Shown: positions 1 to 7,277, counted from the stretch's first letter. The stretch: 18,789 nt of DNA from Hyphomicrobiales bacterium (GCA_003232175.1 QILX01000295.1:1-18789), one strand, 5' to 3'. A program made the numbers and translations. Notes: a model not told the origin generated them from the letters alone.

Positions 1-23
1 GGCCCTAAACGCGCCGGCCAGTG

Positions 24-51
24 TTGACACAGGGGCCTGCGCATCTATATT
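24..51 (+). promoter_or_regulatory. sigma70-type promoter for rplU-rpmA
   Basis: A perfect -35 box TTGACA (24-29) is followed after 16 bases by TATATT (46-51), one mismatch from the consensus -10. Transcription would start near 58, leaving a leader of about 155 bases before the rplU start codon. The box quality fits a highly expressed ribosomal protein operon. Read directly from sequence; activity is inferred. Confidence 0.72.
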
Positions 52-81
52 GCGCGGCTCAACGGCGCGGGTGCCCAAAAC

Positions 82-129
82 GCCTCGCGCTTTATGCGTT
101 GCCCGAGGCCCGGACCGCCAAATCTGGCG
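82..129 (+). promoter_or_regulatory. possible structured 5' leader of rplU
   Basis: Two stem-loops can be drawn in the untranslated leader. The first pairs GCCTCG (82-87) with CGAGGC (104-109), with an inner CGC/GCG (88-90/96-98), a TTTAT loop and a five-base bulge. The second is CGCCA (116-120) with TGGCG (125-129) and a four-base loop. Ribosomal protein operons often use leader structures for autoregulation, but I know no described L21 leader that this matches in alphaproteobacteria, so a regulatory role is only a suggestion. In GC-rich DNA, short stems also arise by chance. Confidence 0.3.
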
Positions 130-215
130 AGATCCTCCAAGTCCGCGACATGCGGCGCCGAAGGGTGCGGAAACAAGATTTGGCCAAAACGGCCAGGACC
201 CAAGGAATGTCAGCG

Positions 216-914
216 ATGTTCGCAGTCATCAAGACCGGCGGCAAGCAGTACCGCGTTGCCGAGAACGACATCATTAAAATCGAGAAACTCAGCGGCGAGG
301 CTGGCGACGCCGTGGCCTTTGAGCATGTTCTCATGGTCGGCAGCGAAGCCGATCCCGCCGTCGGCACGCCGCTGGTGGAAGGCGCTACGGTCACCGGAGA
401 AGTTGTGCGCCAAGGCCGCGCCGCCAAGATTATCGTTTTCAAGAAAAAGCGCCGCAAGAAATACCGCCGCACCGCCGGCCACCGCCAGTATCTGACCGAG
501 GTGCGCATCACCGGCATTCTGACCGGCGGCGCCAAGCCCAAGCCCAAAAAGGCAGTGGCCAAGCCCAAAGCCGAAAAAGCCGCCAAGTCTGATCCGGTGG
601 CAGAAGCAAAAGCGGCCCCTAAATCCAAACCGGCAGCCAAAACCGAAACCGCGCCAAAGCCCAAGACAGGCGCCGGCAAGGCCCTTTTTGACACACCAGA
701 CGGCCCCGCGGATGATCTGAAGAAGATTTCCGGTGTCGGTCCGGTGCTGGAGAAAAAGCTCAACGCCCTTGGCATCACCAAATATGGCCAAGTGGCGGCA
801 TTTACGGCCAAGGATATAGCCCAGGTCGATGAAAGCCTGAGTTTCAAGGGCCGAATCGAGCGGGAAGACTGGCTTTCCCAGGCCAAAACCCTTGCCAAGG
901 CAGCCAAGACCTAG
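216..914 (+). CDS. rplU: 50S ribosomal protein L21 with C-terminal helix-hairpin-helix extension
   Basis: Encodes L21, a large-subunit protein that binds 23S rRNA. Residues 1-103 are a full L21 (MFAVIKTGGKQYRV at the start; the basic family signature IVFKKKRRKKYRRTAGHRQ at 73-91). E. coli L21 is about 103 residues; this protein has 232. Residues 105-165 are a low-complexity Lys/Ala/Pro linker. Residues 166-222 (DDLKKISGVGPVLEKKLNAL and what follows) form a helix-hairpin-helix-like domain of the kind that binds nucleic acid. Such tails occur on L21 of other alphaproteobacteria. The start at 216 was chosen because AAGGA (202-206) lies 9 bases upstream; the ATG at 207 directly abuts it. The frame is open upstream to 21, but that part lies in the leader. 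First gene of the rplU-rpmA unit, 131 bases before rpmA. Confidence 0.96.
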   Translation: MFAVIKTGGKQYRVAENDIIKIEKLSGEAGDAVAFEHVLMVGSEADPAVGTPLVEGATVTGEVVRQGRAAKIIVFKKKRRKKYRRTAGHRQYLTEVRITGILTGGAKPKPKKAVAKPKAEKAAKSDPVAEAKAAPKSKPAAKTETAPKPKTGAGKALFDTPDGPADDLKKISGVGPVLEKKLNALGITKYGQVAAFTAKDIAQVDESLSFKGRIEREDWLSQAKTLAKAAKT

Positions 915-1045
915 GGTCGCCCAGACAAGATCACAATTGCAGGGGCTGACAGCTGCCTCCCTTTGTGCGATAGAAACGCAAAACACGGCTCCTCATTTTC
1001 GGCCCCCGGGCCCGATGGTGGAGATGACAGTCAAGGAGTGCCGGT

Positions 1046-1315
1046 ATGGCGCATAAAAAGGCAGGCGGCTCGTCCCGCAATGGTCGCGATAGCGCCGGGC
1101 GGCGTCTTGGCGTGAAAAAATCGGGTGGCCAGGCGGTCATCCCCGGCAACATTATCATCCGTCAGCGGGGCACCAAATGGCACCCCGGCGACAATGTCGG
1201 CATTGGCGTCGATCACACGATCTTCGCCAAATCCACCGGCACTGTCGCATTCCGCACCTCGCGTGGCGGGCGCACTTATGTGTCCGTGATGCCGTATGCG
1301 GAGGCAGCTGAATAA
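1046..1315 (+). CDS. rpmA: 50S ribosomal protein L27
   Basis: L27 is a small basic protein whose N-terminal tail reaches the peptidyl transferase centre and helps position tRNA. The 89-residue product is full length and has the family hallmarks: MAHKKAGGSSRNGRDS at the N-terminus, then RLGVKKSGGQ and GNIIIRQRGTKWHPGDNVGIG. It begins directly with the conserved tail, so there is no sign of the cleavable N-terminal extension found in Firmicutes. An excellent ribosome binding site, AAGGAG at 1033-1038, sits 7 bases before the ATG. It follows rplU, the near-universal arrangement, and a stem-loop lies just after its stop. Confidence 0.98.
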   Translation: MAHKKAGGSSRNGRDSAGRRLGVKKSGGQAVIPGNIIIRQRGTKWHPGDNVGIGVDHTIFAKSTGTVAFRTSRGGRTYVSVMPYAEAAE

Positions 1316-1335
1316 GACGTAACGGCACTTTTCGA

Positions 1336-1361
1336 TCGCCGGCGTCCCAAGGACCCGGCGA
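1336..1361 (+). terminator. stem-loop after rpmA (terminator-like or mRNA-stabilising)
   Basis: TCGCCGG (1336-1342) pairs with CCGGCGA (1355-1361). After a bulged C (1343), GTCC (1344-1347) pairs with GGAC (1351-1354) around a CAA loop. That gives 11 GC-rich pairs. No T-run follows directly, so classic intrinsic termination is uncertain. It could partly terminate, protect the 3' end of the rplU-rpmA message, or lower expression of the acetyltransferase and obgE genes downstream. Confidence 0.45.
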
Positions 1362-1427
1362 ATGACAACCAGCATTCAAAGGGGAGATGGGCCGCCATCT
1401 TCCCTATTTTTATGGCTGGAGGACACC

Positions 1428-2039
1428 ATGGGTCTCAAGGAAACCGATCACGGCAGTGATGCGTGCTTCACGCTGAACACGTCACGCCTGGCGTTGCGGC
1501 GTCCGCGTGCCGGTGATGCCCCGGCTCTGGCGGAGATCGCCAATGACTGGGAGATTGCCAGCAATCTTGCCACCATGCCGTACCCCTACGGCCTTGAGGA
1601 CGCCACGGATTTCATTGAACGGGTCCGGCCCCTGAAATTGCCGGCGATATCGCTCTTTATCACCACCCGCGCCGACAGCCGGCTGGCCGGCGGCTGCAGT
1701 CTTCGTGCCCGCAAGGAAAGCTGTGATTATCACCTGGGTTACTGGCTTGGCCGGGAGTTCTGGGGGCAGGGCCTTGCCACCGAGGCGGTGCACCGCCTAG
1801 TTGATTTTGCCTTTGCCGAAGCCGATCTTGCGCGTTTGTTTGTCAGTTGCCGCGTTACCAATTCCGCCTCCCGCCGGGTCATCCACAAAAGCGGCTTCCA
1901 GCCTGAGGGTGCCGGCACTGATATGATCAATTCGGTGGCGCTTGGCGGCTCGGTGCCGGTGGAGGTTTATGTCCTGGATCGCGCCACCTGGCGGGCATTA
2001 CGGGAATGGCGGCAGGAGGAAAACCATGCATTTTCTTGA
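1428..2039 (+). CDS. GNAT family N-acetyltransferase, RimJ/RimL-like
   Basis: Predicted acetyl-CoA-dependent acetyltransferase of 203 residues, most like the RimJ/RimL/RimI protein N-acetyltransferases; the substrate is unknown. The N-terminal strand has the usual TSRLALRRPRAGDAPAL. The acetyl-CoA-binding loop is at 105-120 (YWLGREFWGQGLATEA, with the G-x-G-x-A pattern at 113-117). The typical C-terminal N-x-x-S...KSGF motif runs from 145 to 157. The start at 1428 was chosen over an in-frame ATG at 1362 because GGAGGA (1418-1423) is 4 bases before it and the protein then has normal length. Its 3' end overlaps the next acetyltransferase gene by 14 bases. Acetyltransferase genes between rpmA and obgE are common in alphaproteobacteria, which suggests but does not prove a ribosome-related target. 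Confidence 0.85.
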   Translation: MGLKETDHGSDACFTLNTSRLALRRPRAGDAPALAEIANDWEIASNLATMPYPYGLEDATDFIERVRPLKLPAISLFITTRADSRLAGGCSLRARKESCDYHLGYWLGREFWGQGLATEAVHRLVDFAFAEADLARLFVSCRVTNSASRRVIHKSGFQPEGAGTDMINSVALGGSVPVEVYVLDRATWRALREWRQEENHAFS

Positions 2040-2574
2040 TGTGGACCCCATTGCACTGGGATTGAACGGCGCGGTTATCCGCACCCCCCGGCTTGACGAT
2101 GTTCCCGCCCTTGCCGCCGGCCTGAACCACTATGAAGTGTCCAAGATGCTGTCCAGCCTGCCGTATCCGTGCCCGGAGGACGTGGTCGCCGGCTGGGTGG
2201 AAATCGCCCTTGCCCGCCGGGCGAGCGGCAACGGTCTGGAATTTGTCATCGCTGATGACAACACGGCGCTGGGGTCTGTCGGGTTTTCGTTCATTAGCAA
2301 GATCCCCGAACTTGGTTACTGGCTGACGCCATCGGCGCAAGGGGCCGGACTGATGACGTCAGCGGCCCGCGCCGCCTTGGCTTTTGCTTTCGCCCATGGT
2401 GTTGTGTCGATCGTCTCAGGCGCCTTTGCCGACAATCCGGCCTCTTTGCGGGTTCAGCACAAGCTTGGATTTGACAAAGTCGGCGAACGCCGCATCTACT
2501 CGCTGTCGCGGCGGCAGGCCCTGGCGCATATCGATACCAGGCTCGACCGCCAGCGATTTTTGACAACGGCCTGA
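2026..2574 (+). CDS. second GNAT family N-acetyltransferase
   Basis: A 182-residue acetyltransferase paralogous to its upstream neighbour. It has the N-terminal VIRTPRLDDVPALAAGL, an acetyl-CoA loop at 98-113 (YWLTPSAQGAGLMTSA, with G-A-G-L-M-T at 106-111), and NPASLRVQHKLGF at 137-149. The loop lacks the aromatic residue common in such proteins but keeps the glycines. The start is well marked: AGGAGGA (2014-2020) lies 5 bases before the ATG, inside the end of the upstream gene, so the two genes overlap by 14 bases and are probably translationally coupled. obgE begins 4 bases after its stop. The substrate is unknown; two overlapping genes of one family suggest related substrates or a heterodimer, which is inference only. 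Confidence 0.82.
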   Translation: MHFLDVDPIALGLNGAVIRTPRLDDVPALAAGLNHYEVSKMLSSLPYPCPEDVVAGWVEIALARRASGNGLEFVIADDNTALGSVGFSFISKIPELGYWLTPSAQGAGLMTSAARAALAFAFAHGVVSIVSGAFADNPASLRVQHKLGFDKVGERRIYSLSRRQALAHIDTRLDRQRFLTTA

Positions 2575-2578
2575 ACCG

Positions 2579-3622
2579 ATGAAATTCCTCGATAGCGCTA
2601 AAGTCTATATCCGCTCCGGTGACGGCGGTGGCGGTTCGATCAGCTTCCGGCGAGAGAAATACATCCAGTTCGGCGGGCCTGATGGGGGCAATGGCGGCCG
2701 TGGCGGCGATGTCTGGGCCGAGGCGGTGGAAGGGCTCAACACCCTCATCGACTACCGGTTCCACCAACATTTCAAGGCCAAGACCGGCACCGCGGGCATG
2801 GGCCAGAACCGCAATGGCCGCACCGGCGACGATGCCACGCTGAAACTGCCCATCGGCACCCAGGTGTTCGAGGAGGACGGCACCAGCCTTATCGCCGATA
2901 TGGTGCGCGTCGGCCAGCGGGTGCTGCTGGCGCGCGGCGGCAATGGCGGCTTTGGCAACACCCATTTCAAATCCTCGACCAACCAGGCCCCTAGGCGGGC
3001 CAATCCAGGTCAGGAGGGGATGGAAAGCTGGGTCTGGCTCAAACTGAAACTGATCGCCGATGCCGGATTGGTCGGCCTTCCCAATGCCGGTAAATCGACG
3101 TTTCTGGCCTGCGTCAGCGCCGCCCGCCCAAAAATCGCCGACTATCCGTTCACCACCCTTAACCCGATCCTGGGCGTGGTGAAGGCCGACAGCCGGGCCT
3201 TCGTGCTCGCCGACATTCCCGGCCTTATCGAGGGCGCCTCCAGGGGCATCGGCCTGGGGGACCAGTTTCTGGCCCATGTCGAACGCTGCCGGGTGCTGCT
3301 GCATCTGGTCGATGGCACAGCTGAGGATGTCGCCGGGGCCTACCGCACCGTCAGAGGCGAACTCATCGCATACGGGGCCGGGCTTGAAGACAAAACCGAA
3401 CTGGTGGCGCTCAACAAGTGCGATGCCCTGACAGCAGATGAGATCAACGCCAAGGCCATGACCCTTGAAGCGGCTTGTGGTGGTCCGGTTCTGCGGCTTT
3501 CCGGGGTTTCCAGGGAAGGGATCGAAGCCGCCGTCCACCGCCTTGCCGACATAGTCGGAGCGGCCCGGGCGGCGGAAGCGGACACCGAGGCTGTTTTTGA
3601 CGATGTCGGCTGGCGGCCATGA
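2579..3622 (+). CDS. obgE: Obg-family GTPase (ribosome assembly)
   Basis: An essential GTPase that associates with the 50S precursor and links ribosome assembly to the stringent response. The 347-residue product has the glycine-rich Obg fold at 1-157 (SGDGGGGSISFRREKY; GGPDGGNGGRGGDVW). The G domain follows: G1 GLPNAGKS (166-173), G2 at TT (192-193), G3 DIPG (212-215), G4 NKCD (279-282) and G5 near SGVS (308-311). There is no C-terminal OCT domain, as is usual for the short alphaproteobacterial Obg. The ATG at 2579 directly precedes the conserved MKFLD; no strong ribosome binding site is visible, so it may rely on coupling to the preceding gene (4-base gap). Its stop overlaps the proB start as ATGA. 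Confidence 0.98.
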   Translation: MKFLDSAKVYIRSGDGGGGSISFRREKYIQFGGPDGGNGGRGGDVWAEAVEGLNTLIDYRFHQHFKAKTGTAGMGQNRNGRTGDDATLKLPIGTQVFEEDGTSLIADMVRVGQRVLLARGGNGGFGNTHFKSSTNQAPRRANPGQEGMESWVWLKLKLIADAGLVGLPNAGKSTFLACVSAARPKIADYPFTTLNPILGVVKADSRAFVLADIPGLIEGASRGIGLGDQFLAHVERCRVLLHLVDGTAEDVAGAYRTVRGELIAYGAGLEDKTELVALNKCDALTADEINAKAMTLEAACGGPVLRLSGVSREGIEAAVHRLADIVGAARAAEADTEAVFDDVGWRP

Positions 3623-4737
3623 CCCGGCTGGCGCAAGCAAAACGCGTTGTCATCAAGATCGGTTCAACCTTGCTGGTCGACCGGGACACAGGTCGTTTGC
3701 GCCAGTCCTGGCTTGAAGGGCTCGCCGACGATCTGATTGATCTTCGTCGCGACGGCACCGAGGTTCTGGTGGTCTCGTCAGGCGCCATCGCCCTTGGGCG
3801 GGCGGCGCTGGGCCTGCCTGAAGGACCACTGAAACTGGACCAGGCCCAGGCCGCCGCCGCGGTCGGGCAGATTGTGCTGGCCGGTGCCTACCGCGACACA
3901 CTTGGCGCTCGCGATGCATCCACGGCGCAGGTTCTGCTCACCCTTGGCGATACCGAGGAACGGCGCCGTTACCTTAACGCCCGCAATACCATCAACACCC
4001 TACTGCGTCTTGGGGCCATTCCGGTGATCAACGAAAATGATACCGTGGCCACCGCCGAAATCCGCTATGGCGACAATGACCGGCTGGCAGCCCGGGTGTG
4101 TTCCATGGCCAGCGCCGACTGCCTGGTTCTGCTGTCCGATGTCGATGGGTTTTATACCGCCGCCCCGGAGGCAGATGCCAAGGCCAGACATATCCCCGAA
4201 ATCAACCGCATCACTCCGGAAATCGAAGCCATGGCCGGGGATGCCGGCACCGAACATTCCACCGGCGGCATGGTCACCAAGCTGGCTGCCGCCCGGATCG
4301 CCCGCGGCGCCGGCGCCCATATGGTCATCGCCGATGGCAAAACCGACCGGCCAATCAGTGCCATTGCCAATGGCGCGCGCTGCACCTGGTTCGTGGCCGG
4401 CGACACCCCCGCCGCCGCCCGCAAGAAATGGATCGCCGCGAGCCTTGAGCCTCATGGGTCCATCACCATCGATGCCGGCGCCGCGACCGCCCTTGGCAAG
4501 GGTAACTCGCTGCTGCCCGCCGGCGTCGTTGCCATTGCGGGAAAATTCAATCGCGGCGATGCGGTTATTGTGTGCTCAATCGGAGATCGCGAGATCGCGC
4601 GCGGGCTGGTGGCCTATGATCACAGCGACGCCGCCGCGATTTCAGGGCGAAAGAGCGGTGAAATCGCCGCCATTCTTGGGTATCCTGGGCGCAGCGCCCT
4701 CATCCACCGCGATGATCTGGTCCTGACGGAGAGTTGA
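3619..4737 (+). CDS. proB: glutamate 5-kinase
   Basis: Phosphorylates glutamate to gamma-glutamyl phosphate with ATP, the first and usually feedback-controlled step of proline synthesis. The 372-residue product is full length. The amino acid kinase domain covers roughly 1-265, with VVIKIGSTLL (10-19), VSSGAI (52-57), INENDTV (137-143), LSDVDGFYT (172-180) and STGGMVTK (214-221). A C-terminal PUA domain covers about 276-360. The ATG at 3619 is within the obgE stop (ATGA), a common coupling arrangement. proA starts 2 bases after the stop, so the two enzymes, which pass on a labile acyl phosphate, are made together. Confidence 0.98.
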   Translation: MTRLAQAKRVVIKIGSTLLVDRDTGRLRQSWLEGLADDLIDLRRDGTEVLVVSSGAIALGRAALGLPEGPLKLDQAQAAAAVGQIVLAGAYRDTLGARDASTAQVLLTLGDTEERRRYLNARNTINTLLRLGAIPVINENDTVATAEIRYGDNDRLAARVCSMASADCLVLLSDVDGFYTAAPEADAKARHIPEINRITPEIEAMAGDAGTEHSTGGMVTKLAAARIARGAGAHMVIADGKTDRPISAIANGARCTWFVAGDTPAAARKKWIAASLEPHGSITIDAGAATALGKGNSLLPAGVVAIAGKFNRGDAVIVCSIGDREIARGLVAYDHSDAAAISGRKSGEIAAILGYPGRSALIHRDDLVLTES

Positions 4738-4739
4738 AA

Positions 4740-6029
4740 ATGTCGATTGCCGAAAAAATCACCAAGGACGAAGACCTGACAGAGATGATGGCCGGCATCG
4801 GTGCCAGGGCCCGGGACGCCGCGCGGAAACTGGCCGAGGCGACAACCGCTGCCAAAAACACCGCCCTGACTGCCGCCGCCGCCGCCATCAGGTCCAGCGG
4901 GGACGAAATTCTCGCCGCCAATGCCAGAGATCTGAAAGCCGCGGCAAAACGCGATCTCAGCCCGTCTTTTGTCGACCGGCTGACCCTGACGCAAGATGGC
5001 ATCGAAGCCATGGCGGCTAGCCTTGAGGATATCGCCGGTCTGCCCGATCCGGTGGGCCAGGTCATGGCGGAATGGTCGCAACCCAACGGGCTGAAATTTG
5101 CCCGGGTGGCAACGCCGCTGGGGGTCATCGGCATCATCTATGAGAGCCGCCCCAACGTCACCGCGGACGCCGGGGCGTTGTGCCTGAAGGCTGGAAATGC
5201 GGCGATCCTGCGCGGCGGCACCGACAGTTTTTACTCTTCCGCCGCCATTCATAGTGCCCTGGTCAAGGGCCTGGTTGCCGCTGGACTGCCCAAGGCCGCC
5301 ATTCAACTGGTGCCAACCGCCGACCGCGCCGCCGTTGGCGAAATGCTCCGCGGCCTTGATGGCAATGTCGATGTTATCGTACCCCGTGGCGGCAAGAGCC
5401 TGGTTGGCCGGGTGCAGGCGGAGGCAAGGGTGCCGGTGTTCAGCCATCTGGAAGGCATCTGCCATATCTATGTCCACGAAACCGCCGATCCCGATATGGC
5501 GGTGAAACTAGCCGTCAATTCCAAACTGCGCCGCACCGGCATCTGCGGGGCGGCGGAAACCCTGCTGATCGATGCCTCAGCCGTTGACACACATCTGGCG
5601 CCCATTATCAACGCGCTGATCGAGGGGGATTGCGAAATCAGGGGTTCGGCAGAGGTTTGCGCCACCGACGATCGGGTCATACTTGCGACGGATGCGGACT
5701 GGAGCACCGAGTATCTGGGCAAAATCATCTCGGTGAAAATCGTCGATGGCCTCGATGCCGCCGCCGCCCACATCGCCCGGTATGGCTCGGGCCATACCGA
5801 AGCCATCATCGCCGAGGACGAGGCTGCGGCGAGCCGGTTTTTTGCCCGGGTCGACAGCGCCATCGTGCTGTGGAACGCCTCGACCCAGTTTGCCGATGGC
5901 GGGGAATTCGGCTTCGGCGCCGAGATCGGCATTTCCACCGGACGCATGCATGCCCGTGGGCCGGTCGGGCTGGAGCAACTGACCAGTTTCAAATACCTGG
6001 TGCGCGGCACCGGCCAGGCCAGGCCCTGA
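4740..6029 (+). CDS. proA: gamma-glutamyl phosphate reductase
   Basis: Reduces gamma-glutamyl phosphate to glutamate-5-semialdehyde with NADPH, the second step of proline synthesis. The 429-residue product has the ProA pattern of the aldehyde dehydrogenase fold: PLGVIGIIYESRPNVTADAG (126-145), LKAGNAAILRGG (149-160), VPRGGKSLV (214-222), SHLEGICHIYVH (235-246) and the nucleophile Cys269 in RRTGICGAAETLL. The ATG at 4740 was preferred over an in-frame TTG at 4734 because GGAGAG (4728-4733) gives normal spacing only to the ATG. It lies directly after proB and 10 bases before nadD. Confidence 0.97.
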   Translation: MSIAEKITKDEDLTEMMAGIGARARDAARKLAEATTAAKNTALTAAAAAIRSSGDEILAANARDLKAAAKRDLSPSFVDRLTLTQDGIEAMAASLEDIAGLPDPVGQVMAEWSQPNGLKFARVATPLGVIGIIYESRPNVTADAGALCLKAGNAAILRGGTDSFYSSAAIHSALVKGLVAAGLPKAAIQLVPTADRAAVGEMLRGLDGNVDVIVPRGGKSLVGRVQAEARVPVFSHLEGICHIYVHETADPDMAVKLAVNSKLRRTGICGAAETLLIDASAVDTHLAPIINALIEGDCEIRGSAEVCATDDRVILATDADWSTEYLGKIISVKIVDGLDAAAAHIARYGSGHTEAIIAEDEAAASRFFARVDSAIVLWNASTQFADGGEFGFGAEIGISTGRMHARGPVGLEQLTSFKYLVRGTGQARP

Positions 6030-6039
6030 CGGCCCCGCC

Positions 6040-6714
6040 TTGACCACGCAGCGCGCCAACCGGCGGCATTTTCCGCCCGGACTACCCCAGGATATTGGCC
6101 GCCGGAAAATCGGACTTCTGGGGGGGTCGTTCAACCCTCCTCATGCCGGTCATGTCCATATCTCTCGCCTTGCCCAGGCGCGTCTCGGTCTTGATGAGAT
6201 CTGGTGGCTGGTGAGCCCGCAAAATCCACTGAAACCACCCGACGCCACCGCCGATCTGGCTCTTCGGGTGGAGCTGGCCAAAACCATAAGCGCCAGCGAC
6301 CAGTTCATATCGGTATCGGCGCCGGAGGCCTACCTGGGCAGCCGCACCACGGTGGATTTTGCCCGCTGGCTGCGTCAGCGATACCGGGACGGCAAATTTG
6401 TCTGGCTCATGGGGGGCGACAATCTGGCGACGTTTCATCTGTGGGCCGGCTGGCGCCGCCTTGCCGGTTTATTGCCCATCGCGGTCATCGACCGGCCCGG
6501 ATACCGCCATGCCGCCATGGCCTCAAACGCGGCCCGGGCGATGGCCCCGTGGCGATGGCCGCAAAACACCGCTGGCGGTCTTATTTTTGCCCGCCCGCCG
6601 GCGTGGATTTTCCTGGCTGGTCCGCTTTCGCCGGTGTCGTCCACACACCTCCGCGACAAATCAAAAACTTTCGCAAAACTTTCCGCACATCCGCAAACTG
6701 TTTTCCCGCATTGA
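6040..6714 (+). CDS. nadD: nicotinate-nucleotide adenylyltransferase
   Basis: Joins ATP and nicotinate mononucleotide to give deamido-NAD, the penultimate step of NAD synthesis. The 224-residue product has the nucleotidylyltransferase motif GGSFNPPHAGH (28-38), PQNPLK (60-65), LMGGDN (123-128) and the C-terminal SSTHLR (200-205). The start is taken as TTG at 6040 because no ATG or GTG lies in frame before the conserved core. This leaves about 22 residues ahead of the core, slightly long, and there is no clear ribosome binding site; coupling to proA (10-base gap) may help. The position beside rsfS is a widely conserved neighbourhood. The promoter of the next genes overlaps the stop codon. Confidence 0.94.
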   Translation: MTTQRANRRHFPPGLPQDIGRRKIGLLGGSFNPPHAGHVHISRLAQARLGLDEIWWLVSPQNPLKPPDATADLALRVELAKTISASDQFISVSAPEAYLGSRTTVDFARWLRQRYRDGKFVWLMGGDNLATFHLWAGWRRLAGLLPIAVIDRPGYRHAAMASNAARAMAPWRWPQNTAGGLIFARPPAWIFLAGPLSPVSSTHLRDKSKTFAKLSAHPQTVFPH

Positions 6715-6739
6715 AAGACGCGCCCCGTTGGCTTATATT
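6711..6739 (+). promoter_or_regulatory. sigma70-type promoter for rsfS-rlmH
   Basis: TTGAAA (6711-6716) and TATATT (6734-6739) are separated by the ideal 17 bases, with five of six matches to consensus in each box. The -35 box overlaps the nadD stop codon (6712-6714). The start of transcription would be near 6746, about 145 bases before the GTG assigned to rsfS. The -10 hexamer is identical to that of the rplU promoter. Confidence 0.65.
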
Positions 6740-6762
6740 TGCGCTGTAAACGGACCCTAGAT

Positions 6763-6818
6763 ATGGTCGGGAATGAACAGGAAAGGCTAATTCTGGAATG
6801 AAAGGTATGTTGTTCTGA
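6763..6818 (+). other. rsfS leader with two overlapping micro-ORFs
   Basis: Between the promoter and rsfS there is ATG at 6763 opening a 12-codon frame (MVGNEQERLILE, stop 6799-6801). This overlaps as ATGA an ATG at 6798 opening MKGMLF (stop 6816-6818). That second stop in turn overlaps a CTG at 6815 that is in frame with rsfS. AGGAAAGG (6779-6786) and AAAGG (6801-6805) could act as ribosome binding sites. It may be a chain of coupled leader ORFs or coincidence; conservation is unknown. Confidence 0.2.
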
Positions 6819-6889
6819 CAACCGCTAACCCCCACGGTGCCCTGGAAAAGCGCGCCGCATCCGCCACCGCCCAAAGATCTTCGGACACG

Positions 6890-7231
6890 GTGGACGCCCT
6901 TCGCGAACTTATTCTCAAAACCTTGGACGACGACAAAGCGGAAGAAACCGTTGTTATTGATCTGCAAGGCAAATCTTCTATTGCCGACGCCATGATCGTA
7001 ACCAGCGGCCGATCGAACCGTCATGTCTCGGCTATCGCTGAACACGTGTTGTCGGCGATAAAAGCTGCCGGACACCGTGGCGCCAGCGTCGAAGGTCGGC
7101 AATCCGCAGACTGGGTGCTCATCGACGCCGCCGACATCATCATCCACATATTCCGACCGCAAGTCCGCGCCTTTTACAATCTGGAAAAAATGTGGTCGAC
7201 CAAACCGCCGGAAGACAAACTCGTAGGTTAG
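6890..7231 (+). CDS. rsfS: ribosome silencing factor
   Basis: RsfS binds L14 on the 50S subunit and blocks subunit joining, lowering translation in starvation. From GTG at 6890 the product has 113 residues, the normal family length, and shows the family pattern: DDKAEETVVIDLQGKSSIAD, then MIVTSGRSNRHVSAIAEHV, VEGRQSADWVLIDAADIIIHIF and PQVRAFYNLEKMW. The GTG has no evident ribosome binding site. The frame stays open upstream to 6791 without ATG, GTG or TTG; a CTG at 6815 preceded by AAAGG (9-base spacing) could give a 138-residue form. It follows nadD under its own promoter and precedes rlmH by 46 bases. Confidence 0.93.
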   Translation: MDALRELILKTLDDDKAEETVVIDLQGKSSIADAMIVTSGRSNRHVSAIAEHVLSAIKAAGHRGASVEGRQSADWVLIDAADIIIHIFRPQVRAFYNLEKMWSTKPPEDKLVG

Positions 7232-7277
7232 GGCTCTTCACCTGGACAGGCGTCGCCAGCCGGGAGAGGAGGCGGGG

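Noticed and set aside
540..665. Repetitive AAGCCCAAA-like tracts in rplU, resembling a tandem repeat
   Set aside because: The units are irregular and in frame; they encode the Lys/Pro/Ala linker and need no separate repeat annotation.
92..986. Long frames of 258 and 271 codons on the - strand opposite rplU
   Set aside because: They mirror the Lys/Ala/Pro-rich linker of L21 as low-complexity sequence; rplU itself is clearly the gene.
915..1045. Possible terminator or promoter between rplU and rpmA
   Set aside because: Only short imperfect stems and no matching -35/-10 pair were found; the two genes are probably co-transcribed.
2294..3640. 448-codon open frame on the - strand opposite obgE
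   Set aside because: It lies opposite a gene with every Obg motif intact. Its composition is that of a GC-rich antisense shadow frame and it shows no recognisable domain.
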